A stretch of 64,000 nucleotides of DNA, taken from Corallibacter vietnamensis (GTDB taxonomy: Bacteria > Bacteroidota > Bacteroidia > Flavobacteriales > Flavobacteriaceae). The translations under genes were made by a program, and so were the position numbers. The notes under the pieces are model-generated. The model saw nothing but the letters and a program-made list of their open reading frames with translations, searched no databases and was not told the DNA's origin. Below are positions 16,017-24,216 of the stretch, one piece after another (position 1 is the first letter of the stretch; each line of letters begins with the position of its first letter). The DNA lies in NCBI RefSeq assembly GCF_039537875.1, contig NZ_BAABBI010000001.1, forward strand, positions 1,674,001 through 1,738,000. The letters are read 5' to 3'.

Positions 16017-19000
16017 TTACTCTTCAATAATAACCCAATCTCCTTTTGCTATAAGCGGTTCTGCTTGTTTGTACTTAACTGTTTTGTTTTCACCGTTCAT
16101 AACATTTTTAATAGTTACTTTATCGTTACGACCTATTTTGGGTTTGTCTCGTACTATAGTTTCAACAACCTCTTGTTGTGGTTGTGTGTTTCCTGCAGCT
16201 CTACTTTGAGCGGCACGTTCATCCATATTAGGAATTTCTTCTTTTTGTGTTTGAAGGTTTTCCTTTTTTTGAGTTTGTTTTGCTTCACTAATTGTGCTGG
16301 TGTCTTCTGATGGTAACTCACCTTTAAATAAGAATGAAATAACATCTTTATTTACCTGATCAATCATAGCTTTAAAAAGCTCAAAAGCTTCAAACTTATA
16401 AATAAGTAATGGGTCTTTTTGTTCGTGAACAGCTAATTGTACAGATTGTTTTAACTCATCCATTTTTCGTAAATGTGTTTTCCAAGAGTCATCAATAATG
16501 GCTAATGTGATGTTCTTTTCAAAATCTGTAATAAGTTGTTTCCCGTTAGTTTCATAAGCTTTTTCTAAATCGGTAACAACTTGTAATGTTTTCTTACCAT
16601 CTGTAAAAGGAACAACAATACGTCTAAATTTATCGCGCTGTGTCTCGTAAACATTTTTAATTACAGGGAATGCAACTTCGGCATTACGCTCCATTTTTGT
16701 TCGGTAATGTTCAAAAGCAGCTTTGTATATTTTACCAGCAATATCTTGTACTGATAGTTTGTTAAATTCTACTTCGGTAATTGGCGAGCTCATTGAGAAA
16801 TAACGAATAAGTTCAAATTCGAAATTCTTATAATCATTAGCAGCTTTGTTTGTGTCTGCAATACCTTCAGAGGTATCATAAATCATGTTGGCCAAATCAA
16901 CACGTAAACGCTCTCCAAATAAGGCATGATGACGACGTTTGTATACAACCTCACGTTGTGAGTTCATAACATCATCATATTCTAATAAGCGCTTACGAAC
17001 ACCAAAATTATTTTCTTCAACTTTTTTCTGTGCACGTTCTATAGATTTTGAAATCATAGAATGCTGAATCACTTCACCTTCTTTTAATCCCATTCTATCC
17101 ATCATTTTGGCAATTCGTTCACTACCAAATAAACGCATTAAGTTGTCCTCTAGAGATACATAAAATTGTGAACTACCTACATCTCCTTGACGACCGGCAC
17201 GACCACGAAGCTGTCTGTCTACACGGCGCGAGTCATGGCGTTCTGTACCTATAATAGCCAAACCTCCTGCTTTTTTTACAGCATCACTTAGTTTAATATC
17301 GGTACCACGACCGGCCATATTGGTAGCAATAGTTACTTGCCCTGCATTACCAGCTTCTGCAACAATCTCGGCTTCTTTTTTATGTTGTTTGGCGTTTAAG
17401 ACATTGTGAGGTATTTTTCTGATAGAAAGCATTTTTCCTAATAATTCAGAAATTTCTACAGATGTGGTACCTATAAGCACAGGACGTCCTGCTTGTGATA
17501 GTTTGGTAACTTCATCTATAACAGCGTTGTACTTTTCACGTTTTGTCTTGTAAACTAAATCTTCTTTGTCGTCTCTAGCAATAGGCTTGTTAGTCGGAAT
17601 TTCTACAACGTCTAGTTCATAGATTTCCCAGAATTCTCCTGCTTCAGTAACCGCTGTACCTGTCATACCAGATAGTTTGCGGTACATTCTAAAGTAATTT
17701 TGAAGTGTAACCGTTGCAAAAGTTTGTGTCGCAGCTTCAATTTTTACGTTTTCTTTAGCCTCTATAGCTTGGTGTAAACCATCACTATATCGACGTCCAT
17801 CCATAATACGACCTGTTTGCTCATCTACAATCATAACCTTATTATCCATAACAACATACTGAACATCTTTTTCAAAAAGGGCGTATGCTTTTAATAATTG
17901 GTTAAGGGTATGAATACGTTCTGATTTGATACCAAAATCCCTGAATAAATCTTCTTTTAGGTTGGCTTCGTCTTCAGATGATAAACCTTGACTTTCTATT
18001 TTTGCTATTTCAGTGCCAATTTCTGGCATGACAAAAAAGTTAGGGTCATCTTTTCCTGATAGGTAATCAATACCTTTATCAGAAAGTTCTATTTGGTTGT
18101 TTTTTTCTTCTATAACATAGTACAACTCTGCGTCTACCTTTGGCATTTCGCGATTGTTGTCTTGCATGTAGAAGTTTTCAGTTTTTTGTAAAAGCTGCTT
18201 GATGCCTTCTTCACTTAAAAACTTGATTAAAGCTTTGTTTTTAGGCATACCGCGGTAAACACGCAATAATTTAAAACCACCTTCTTTGGTATCGCCTTCA
18301 GCAATGAGTTTTTTTGCTTCGGCTAATACACCAGTTAAATATTTTCGTTGGGTTGCTACAATAGAATCAACCTTTGGTTTTAGTTCGTTAAACTCATGAC
18401 GATCACCTTGTGGTATTGGCCCAGAAATGATTAAAGGTGTTCTAGCATCATCAACTAATACAGAGTCAACCTCATCTACAATTGCGTAATGATGTGGACG
18501 CTGTACTAAATCGTTAGGCGCGTGAGCCATATTGTCACGTAAGTAGTCAAAACCAAATTCGTTATTGGTTCCGTAAGTAATGTCTGCTTTATAAGCATTA
18601 CGTCTTGCTTCAGAATTTGGCTGGTGATAATCTATACAGTCTACACTTAAACCATGAAATTCAAATATAGGAGCCATCCAAGCGCTATCACGTTTTGCTA
18701 AATAATCGTTTACTGTTACAAGATGTACACCTTTACCAGCTAAAGCGTTTAAGTAAACAGGTAAGGTTGCTACAAGTGTTTTACCTTCACCTGTTTGCAT
18801 TTCTGCAATTTTTCCTTGGTGCATGGCAATACCACCAATAAGCTGAACGTCATAATGAATCATATCCCAAGTAATGGGTTTTCCTGCGGCATCCCAAGAG
18901 TTTGACCATATAGCTTGATCGCCTTCTAAACTTACATAGTCTTTATCTCCAGATATTAAACGGTCAAATTCATTGGCCGTAACAGGGATAGAGGTGTTGT

Positions 19001-19373
19001 GTACAAAACGTTTTGCAGTTTCTTTTACCACAGCAAAGGCTTCTGGTAATATGTCGTTTAGTACGTCTTCTGTAACGTTGTAAATAGCGTCTTTTATACG
19101 ATCTATTTCTTGATAAACATCGTCGCGTTTATCTATATCGTCAGTGGCATCAGCGTCTTTAAGTAAAGCGTCTATTTTTTCATTATGAGGCTTCCTGGCT
19201 TCTGCAATTTGTGCTTTAAAAGCTGCTGTTTTAGCTCTTAATTCATCGTGAGATAATGCTTCAAGAGCACTTTCAAAAGATTTTATTTTATTTACGATAG
19301 GCATGATGGCCTTTACGTCTTGTTTCGACTTATCGCCGACAAATACTTTTAGTACAGAATCTAAAAAACTCAT
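16017..19373 (-). CDS. secA: Preprotein translocase ATPase SecA
   Basis: This 1118-residue motor drives Sec-dependent export with SecYEG. Walker A GEGKT lies at about 195-199. The DEAD-like DEVDSVLVDDARTP block follows, then a long insertion (about 320-450) usual in Bacteroidota SecA, the TGTA element, the NMAGRGTDI helicase motif and the QLRGRAGRQGD motif. The C-terminus is odd. At the point where most SecA proteins have GRNDPCPCGSGKK-type zinc-binding residues (here from about 1081), this protein reads GRNDKVTIKNV and has no cysteines, so the zinc tail is absent. It is a single-gene unit ending at a strong terminator. The start ATG fits the family N-terminus. Confidence 0.97.
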   Translation of the reverse strand: MSFLDSVLKVFVGDKSKQDVKAIMPIVNKIKSFESALEALSHDELRAKTAAFKAQIAEARKPHNEKIDALLKDADATDDIDKRDDVYQEIDRIKDAIYNVTEDVLNDILPEAFAVVKETAKRFVHNTSIPVTANEFDRLISGDKDYVSLEGDQAIWSNSWDAAGKPITWDMIHYDVQLIGGIAMHQGKIAEMQTGEGKTLVATLPVYLNALAGKGVHLVTVNDYLAKRDSAWMAPIFEFHGLSVDCIDYHQPNSEARRNAYKADITYGTNNEFGFDYLRDNMAHAPNDLVQRPHHYAIVDEVDSVLVDDARTPLIISGPIPQGDRHEFNELKPKVDSIVATQRKYLTGVLAEAKKLIAEGDTKEGGFKLLRVYRGMPKNKALIKFLSEEGIKQLLQKTENFYMQDNNREMPKVDAELYYVIEEKNNQIELSDKGIDYLSGKDDPNFFVMPEIGTEIAKIESQGLSSEDEANLKEDLFRDFGIKSERIHTLNQLLKAYALFEKDVQYVVMDNKVMIVDEQTGRIMDGRRYSDGLHQAIEAKENVKIEAATQTFATVTLQNYFRMYRKLSGMTGTAVTEAGEFWEIYELDVVEIPTNKPIARDDKEDLVYKTKREKYNAVIDEVTKLSQAGRPVLIGTTSVEISELLGKMLSIRKIPHNVLNAKQHKKEAEIVAEAGNAGQVTIATNMAGRGTDIKLSDAVKKAGGLAIIGTERHDSRRVDRQLRGRAGRQGDVGSSQFYVSLEDNLMRLFGSERIAKMMDRMGLKEGEVIQHSMISKSIERAQKKVEENNFGVRKRLLEYDDVMNSQREVVYKRRHHALFGERLRVDLANMIYDTSEGIADTNKAANDYKNFEFELIRYFSMSSPITEVEFNKLSVQDIAGKIYKAAFEHYRTKMERNAEVAFPVIKNVYETQRDKFRRIVVPFTDGKKTLQVVTDLEKAYETNGKQLITDFEKNITLAIIDDSWKTHLRKMDELKQSVQLAVHEQKDPLLIYKFEAFELFKAMIDQVNKDVISFLFKGELPSEDTSTISEAKQTQKKENLQTQKEEIPNMDERAAQSRAAGNTQPQQEVVETIVRDKPKIGRNDKVTIKNVMNGENKTVKYKQAEPLIAKGDWVIIEE

Positions 19374-19492
19374 GTGTGTTATATTATTGTTGCATTGTTA
19401 TAATATAATAACAATGCGTATGTTATTTATAATCAAGACTTAAAAGTGTCTTGATGTGTTTTGTATGTGACTAATGACGTGTTTTTAAAGCA

Positions 19493-19518
19493 TAAAAAAA
19501 GCCTCTATACGAGACTTT
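19493..19518 (-). terminator. Terminator after the DUF2795 gene
   Basis: Read on the minus strand, the arms AAAGTCTC and GAGGCTTT (one G-U pair) close a 5-nt loop and are followed by a run of seven T. It sits 17-42 bp past the stop of the 73-residue gene and before secA. Confidence 0.65.
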
Positions 19519-19534
19519 TAAAATGTTAATGATA

Positions 19535-19756
19535 TTAATATTCATCCTCATTCCAGAGGTAATCTTCGTCTGTTGGATAATCAGGCCAGATTTCTTGGAT
19601 GGATTCATATTGATCACCTTCATCTTCAATAGATTGTAAGTTTTCTACGACTTCAAGTGGTGCTCCCGTTCTTATCGAATAATCAATAAGTTCGTCCTTT
19701 GTTGCTGGCCAAGGTGCATCACTTAAATAAGATGCTAATTCTAATGTCCAATACAT
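19535..19756 (-). CDS. DUF2795-type small protein
   Basis: This 73-residue acidic protein has the pattern WTLELASYLSDAPWPATKDELIDYS, which I recognise as the DUF2795 type: a small helical fold with a conserved proline-tryptophan-proline and a KDELIDY helix. The C-terminal third is very acidic (EDEGDQYE...NEDEY). Its function is not known. It is a stand-alone gene between secA and the cobalamin adenosyltransferase, with its own terminator. Confidence 0.8.
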   Translation of the reverse strand: MYWTLELASYLSDAPWPATKDELIDYSIRTGAPLEVVENLQSIEDEGDQYESIQEIWPDYPTDEDYLWNEDEY

Positions 19757-19897
19757 TTGTAATTCGTTTTATTTTTTGCAAAAATAAATTTTTAGTTTAA
19801 ATAAGCAAGAAAAAAAACAATTAATTACGCATTATTAAAAAGAACGTTTATTTTTTTACTAATTGTTGTAAAAAAATTAAATGATAGTTAGATGAAT

Positions 19898-20470
19898 TTA
19901 TGTTTTTTCTGGAATCCATTTAACTTCATTGGCTTGTAAGTCTAAAGACAACTTCCGTGCCAAGACAAACAGATAGTCAGAAAGACGGTTTAGGTACCTT
20001 AATGTGTTGGGATCTATAGGTTCTAAATCATTAAGTGCAGAGGCTAAACGCTCGGCACGCCTACAAACACAGCGGGCTATGTGACAGAATGACACGGTTT
20101 GGTGACCGCCAGGTAAAACAAAGTGTGTCATTTGTGGTAAGGCGTCATTCATAGCGTCCATTTCTTGCTCTAAAAGCGTGATGTTTGCTTCTGAAATTTT
20201 AGGGATGTTCAAACGCTCTTTACCGTTTTTCATGATAGCTTTTTCCGGATCTGTAGCCAGTATGGCTCCAACAGTAAACAGTCTGTCTTGAATGTGTATG
20301 AGTACATTTTTATATGCTTCCTGTATGTCTTGATCTCTTATGAGCCCTATGTGAGAGTTCAATTCGTCAACGGTACCATAACTTTCTATACGAATATGAT
20401 GTTTAGGAACACGTGTGCCACCAAATAATGCTGTGGTACCTTTGTCGCCTGTTTTTGTGTAAATTTTCAT
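19898..20470 (-). CDS. Cob(I)alamin adenosyltransferase, PduO type
   Basis: This 190-residue enzyme adds the 5'-deoxyadenosyl group of ATP to cob(I)alamin. It shows the PduO-type N-terminal ATP-binding loop KIYTKTGDKGTTAL, then RIESYGTVDELNSHIGL, and the C-terminal active-site block CRRAERL with RYLNRLSDYLFVLAR. The length is normal. It would supply adenosylcobalamin to methylmalonyl-CoA mutase, whose chaperone gene meaB lies at 4901-5980. It appears to be a single-gene unit. An AT-rich inverted repeat at about 19853-19880 might end transcription, but it is weak. Confidence 0.93.
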   Translation of the reverse strand: MKIYTKTGDKGTTALFGGTRVPKHHIRIESYGTVDELNSHIGLIRDQDIQEAYKNVLIHIQDRLFTVGAILATDPEKAIMKNGKERLNIPKISEANITLLEQEMDAMNDALPQMTHFVLPGGHQTVSFCHIARCVCRRAERLASALNDLEPIDPNTLRYLNRLSDYLFVLARKLSLDLQANEVKWIPEKT

Positions 20471-20638
20471 TAAGTAATTCTAGGTGTTTAGAGATTAAAT
20501 AAAGCGTTTTTTCAGAGTTCTTTAGTAGAGGAGAAGCATCTATAAAAAGCGCGTTTTACTCAAACAAAGTTACTGGATATTTGCTAAAAAGCTAAAAATT
20601 ATGAGTTAAAAAATTGAAGGAATTACAGCTGGTGCTTC

Positions 20639-21403
20639 TTACAGCCTAACTGTAAAGTGTTCTTTTGCTTGTTCTTTTCTAAAAAATACAAAACCCCAAA
20701 AATACGTGTCTATAGTTACTGTGACTTTAGGATGGTTTTTAATGGTTTCCCAAGCGGCTGTCATGCCTTTAGACCAATAAATATCATCAAAAATAAAAAG
20801 TGTGTTATTGTGAGCTTTAGGTAATAAGGTTTCAAAATAAGCCATGGTGGCCTCTTGGGTGTGATTGCCGTCAAAAAATACAAGATCAAAAGATGGTTGC
20901 GTTAAAGTTTCTAATACATCTGAAAAATCACCCGTTTTAAAACAGATGTTTTCATTGTTGACTTGACTTTTAGTAAAAGCTGAAAGGTTTGGGCAGCCTT
21001 CAATGGTAGTGATTTTTGAATGTCTATGTCCTAAATGCAGTGCTTGTGTTGCGAGACCTAATGAGGTGCCTAGCTCTAAAACAGCAGGGCTTTTAAAATA
21101 CCTTGATAACCTAAAGAGTAATTGTGTGCGTTTTAAGGTGCTTCCTGATGTTTTTGCAATTTCTGAAACCAGTCGTTGCTTTGAAGCTGTTTTTTTTGAA
21201 CCTGGACCTAAATCGGTTATGCTAATTGGGGTGTTGTTTTTTAGTAACGCTTTTCGGTAGGTTTTTAAAATCTCATATTCAGGGTACTTGGTTTTGTCAT
21301 AAAAGCATTGAGTAACTAAATGATACACAAAAGGCGAGTGCACACCATGTTGATTGGTAGATTTAAATAAGAATCTAATGTATGCTAATAAGGAATACCA
21401 CAT
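20639..21403 (-). CDS. Class I SAM-dependent methyltransferase
   Basis: This 254-residue cytoplasmic protein has a Rossmann-type methyltransferase core: motif I LELGTSLGLATQAL, motif II-like TIEGCPN and the acidic motif FFDGNHTQEAT, with a conserved DDIYWSKGM near the end. It resembles O-methyltransferase-like proteins common in Bacteroidota; the substrate is unknown. The N-terminal 80 residues include a HGVHSPFVYHLV block typical of this group. It is 44 bp downstream of the ABC-F gene on the same strand and may be co-transcribed. Confidence 0.82.
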   Translation of the reverse strand: MWYSLLAYIRFLFKSTNQHGVHSPFVYHLVTQCFYDKTKYPEYEILKTYRKALLKNNTPISITDLGPGSKKTASKQRLVSEIAKTSGSTLKRTQLLFRLSRYFKSPAVLELGTSLGLATQALHLGHRHSKITTIEGCPNLSAFTKSQVNNENICFKTGDFSDVLETLTQPSFDLVFFDGNHTQEATMAYFETLLPKAHNNTLFIFDDIYWSKGMTAAWETIKNHPKVTVTIDTYFWGFVFFRKEQAKEHFTVRL

Positions 21404-21446
21404 GTTTTATGTACGAATTATGAAACACCAACGCATGAATTATTCA

Positions 21447-23312
21447 TTAGGAGTCTTCCATTTTTGCAGCCAATTCAAACCAGCGCATTTCTTTGGCTTC
21501 TATCTCATCAATAATGGTTTGTAGCTCTTGAGATAGGGCATTTATTTGCTCTTGAGTTAAATCAAGGTTATTAAATTTTTTTTCTAAAGCTTTTTTATCG
21601 TAATCAAGTGTGTTTAACTTGCTTTCAATGTTTTTATATTCTTTTTGCTCATTATAAGAAAGTTTATTGTTGCTGTCTTTTTTCCAGGCCTTTTTTTCCT
21701 TCTTTTCTTCGGGTAATTTTGATGTGCTTTCTTGGCTGTCTTCATAAGCTCTAAAGTCACTGTAGTTACCAGGGAAATCTTCAATCACGCCTTGACCTCT
21801 AAAAACAAATAAGTGATCTACAATTTTATCCATAAAATAACGGTCGTGAGATACAACCATAAGGCATCCCGGAAAATCTAGTAAAAAACTCTCAAGAACA
21901 TTTAGGGTTACAATATCTAAATCGTTAGTAGGCTCATCTAGAATTAAAAAATTAGGATTTTGGATAAGCACTGTACATAGGTATAGGCGTTTGCGCTCGC
22001 CACCACTTAACTTCTCTACAAAATCATATTGTTTTTTTCGGTCAAATAAAAAGCGCTCTAAAAGTTGCTGCGCACTTATTTGTCGCCCTTTTTTTAAAGG
22101 GATATAATCGCCAAACTCTTTTATAACGTCAATAACCTTTTGGTCTGGTTTTGGGGTGATTCCTGCTTGCGTATAGTAGCCAAACTTTACAGTTTCACCA
22201 ACCACAATTTTACCGGAATCAGGCGAAATACTTTGGGTTAGTATATTTAAAAACGTAGATTTTCCGGTGCCATTTTTACCAATAATACCAATACGCTCAC
22301 CTTTCTGAAAGTTGTAGTCAAAGCTGTTTAAAATAGTTTTGTCTTTGTAAGATTTTGAAACTTTGTGCAGTTCTAAAATCTTACTACCTAAACGTTCCAT
22401 ATTAAGTTCTAACTGTACCTGGTGGTCTTTACGACGTTGATGGGCTTTGTGTTTTATTTCATGAAAATCATCAATACGAGACTTAGACTTGGTAGTACGT
22501 GCTTTAGGTTGACGTCGCATCCAATCAAGCTCCTTTTTAAAGAGCTGTTTGGCTTTGCCTGTTTCTATGGCTTCTTGTTCTATACGTGCATCGCGCTTTT
22601 CTAGATAGTAGGTGTAATTGCCTTTGTAGGTGTAAAGTTGCCCTTGGTCTAACTCTATAATTTCATTGCATACACGTTCTAAAAAATAACGATCGTGAGT
22701 GACCATAAAAAGAGTAATTTGCTCTTTAGCAAAAAAATCTTCTAGCCATTCAATCATTTCAAGGTCAAGATGGTTGGTAGGCTCATCAAGAATAAGTAAA
22801 TCAGGCTTTTTTAGTAAAGCAATGGCAAGTGCGAGACGTTTTTTTTGCCCGCCAGAAAGCGTGCTTACTTTTTGGTCTAGATTATCAAGTTTTAACTGAA
22901 ATAATATGTGCTTGTATTGTGTTTCAAAATCCCATGCTTGGTGACTATCCATTTGCTCAAAAGCCTTTTGGTAAGCCTCTGTGTCTTCAGGGTTTTGTAA
23001 AGCATGTTCATAGGTTTTGATAACATTTAGTATAGGGTTCTCTGTGTCAAATATTGAGGCTTCAATAGTTAAATTGTTATCTAGAATAGGCTCTTGTGGT
23101 AAAAAAGCAACAGTAATATCTTTTCTGTAAATAATTTGCCCGGTATCAGGTTGGTCTAAACCTGCAAGCATGTTTAAAATAGATGTTTTTCCGGTGCCAT
23201 TTTTCGCTACAAAAGCTATTTTTTGATCTTTATGAATACTGAAAGAAATCTCGCTAAACAAAGAGACTTCTCCATAAGATTTGGCTATATTTTCAACGTT
23301 AAGGTAATTCAA
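21447..23312 (-). CDS. uup: ABC-F family ATPase, Uup-like
   Basis: This cytoplasmic protein has two ABC domains: Walker A AKNGTGKTS and GKNGTGKST, signatures LSGGQKKRL and LSGGERKRL, and Walker B LLILDEPTN and FLILDEPTN. A linker of the ABC-F type lies between them and a Lys/Glu-rich C-terminal coiled coil of about 90 residues follows, as in Uup. ABC-F proteins act on the ribosome; Uup has been tied to ribosome and DNA maintenance. I placed the start at TTG 23312 because it gives the family N-terminus NYLNVENIAKSYG. The longer frame begins at another TTG (23330). It is divergent from the wza-like gene. Confidence 0.9.
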   Translation of the reverse strand: MNYLNVENIAKSYGEVSLFSEISFSIHKDQKIAFVAKNGTGKTSILNMLAGLDQPDTGQIIYRKDITVAFLPQEPILDNNLTIEASIFDTENPILNVIKTYEHALQNPEDTEAYQKAFEQMDSHQAWDFETQYKHILFQLKLDNLDQKVSTLSGGQKKRLALAIALLKKPDLLILDEPTNHLDLEMIEWLEDFFAKEQITLFMVTHDRYFLERVCNEIIELDQGQLYTYKGNYTYYLEKRDARIEQEAIETGKAKQLFKKELDWMRRQPKARTTKSKSRIDDFHEIKHKAHQRRKDHQVQLELNMERLGSKILELHKVSKSYKDKTILNSFDYNFQKGERIGIIGKNGTGKSTFLNILTQSISPDSGKIVVGETVKFGYYTQAGITPKPDQKVIDVIKEFGDYIPLKKGRQISAQQLLERFLFDRKKQYDFVEKLSGGERKRLYLCTVLIQNPNFLILDEPTNDLDIVTLNVLESFLLDFPGCLMVVSHDRYFMDKIVDHLFVFRGQGVIEDFPGNYSDFRAYEDSQESTSKLPEEKKEKKAWKKDSNNKLSYNEQKEYKNIESKLNTLDYDKKALEKKFNNLDLTQEQINALSQELQTIIDEIEAKEMRWFELAAKMEDS

Positions 23313-23365
23313 AAAGCTGTTTTTTTGCAAATAAACGTATAAAAACCAAAAATACCCACTTTAGT

Positions 23366-23395
23366 TTTGATATTCCTATCTAAAAGTTATATTTG
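23366..23395 (+). promoter_or_regulatory. Bacteroidota-type promoter opening the polysaccharide locus
   Basis: A -33 TTTG (23366-23369) and a -7 TATATTTG (23388-23395) are separated by 18 bp, an excellent match to the Bacteroidota consensus (TTTG-N17-20-TAnnTTTG). It faces the wza-like gene. Transcription should begin a few bases after 23395, which excludes the GTG at 23395 as the start codon of that gene. Confidence 0.75.
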
Positions 23396-23418
23396 TGAAT
23401 AAACTTTTAAGCTTCATA

Positions 23419-24213
23419 ATGAAGAATTTACTTGTCCTTTGTTTGCTCATTTTTCCCATTGTTTTTAGCTCATGTATTCCGCATCGTGATATTGTATATC
23501 TACAAAATAAAGAAGCGGCTACAGATAGTATTCCTGTAATCACTGAAAAACAAACACCGTATCGCGTACAAATAAATGATATCCTGAATATACGTGTTAG
23601 AGGGTTAGATCAAAGTAATCTTACAATTTTTAACCCTGTTGGTGATGAAAATCTAGATGCTGATAGGGAAGAGCGTGCTTATTTTGATGGCTTTACAGTT
23701 GACCTACACGGCGAAATTCGCATTCCTATTTTAGGCAAAATAGGGGTGTTAGGATATACAACTGAAGAGATTGAGAAAATGATTGAAGATAAATTGCTGA
23801 AAGAACAATTTAAAGAAACAGCAAATATTTTTGTGTCTGTAAAACTTACAGGACTGCGGTATACAACAAGTGGCGAAGTGGGAAAACCTGGAACAAATAT
23901 CTTATATCAAGAGCGCGTTAATGTCTTTCAAGCTATTGCCAATTCTGGTGAAATACCGGTCACAGGAAATAAAAAGAACGTGAAAATTATTAGGCAGTAT
24001 CCGCAAGGGCAAAAAATACATAGTATTGATTTAACAGATGTCAAGGTTATGGAGTCGCCATATTACTACATTCAGCCTAATGATATTATTTATGTAGAGC
24101 CTTTAAAACAAAAAACCTGGGGTACCGGAACTACCGGTGTACAAACATTAGGTACTATTATTACCGCATTATCACTAGTAACCACAACCGTATTATTAAT
24201 CAACCGTATTTAG
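23419..24213 (+). CDS. wza: Polysaccharide export outer-membrane lipoprotein (Wza-like)
   Basis: The start ATG 23419 gives a lipoprotein signal, with a hydrophobic stretch followed by the lipobox FSSC. The longer frame from GTG 23395 overlaps the promoter. The mature protein of about 245 residues has the polysaccharide export domain (PYRVQINDILNIRV), a SLBB-type region (TTSGEVGKPGTN) and a C-terminal hydrophobic helix that would anchor it at the membrane. Wza-type proteins form the outer-membrane channel for capsule or EPS. The wzc-like gene starts 3 bp after its stop, so the two are co-translated partners. Confidence 0.9.
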   Translation: MKNLLVLCLLIFPIVFSSCIPHRDIVYLQNKEAATDSIPVITEKQTPYRVQINDILNIRVRGLDQSNLTIFNPVGDENLDADREERAYFDGFTVDLHGEIRIPILGKIGVLGYTTEEIEKMIEDKLLKEQFKETANIFVSVKLTGLRYTTSGEVGKPGTNILYQERVNVFQAIANSGEIPVTGNKKNVKIIRQYPQGQKIHSIDLTDVKVMESPYYYIQPNDIIYVEPLKQKTWGTGTTGVQTLGTIITALSLVTTTVLLINRI

Positions 24214-24216
24214 TCC

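Noticed and set aside
15969..16345. Plus-strand 113-residue hydrophobic frame and minus-strand 63-residue frame at the secA 3' end
   Set aside because: They overlap the well-supported C-terminal part of secA and its terminator.
19853..19880. Terminator after the cobalamin adenosyltransferase
   Set aside because: The inverted repeat consists only of A/T around a GTAA core and its stability is doubtful, so it is not listed as a feature.
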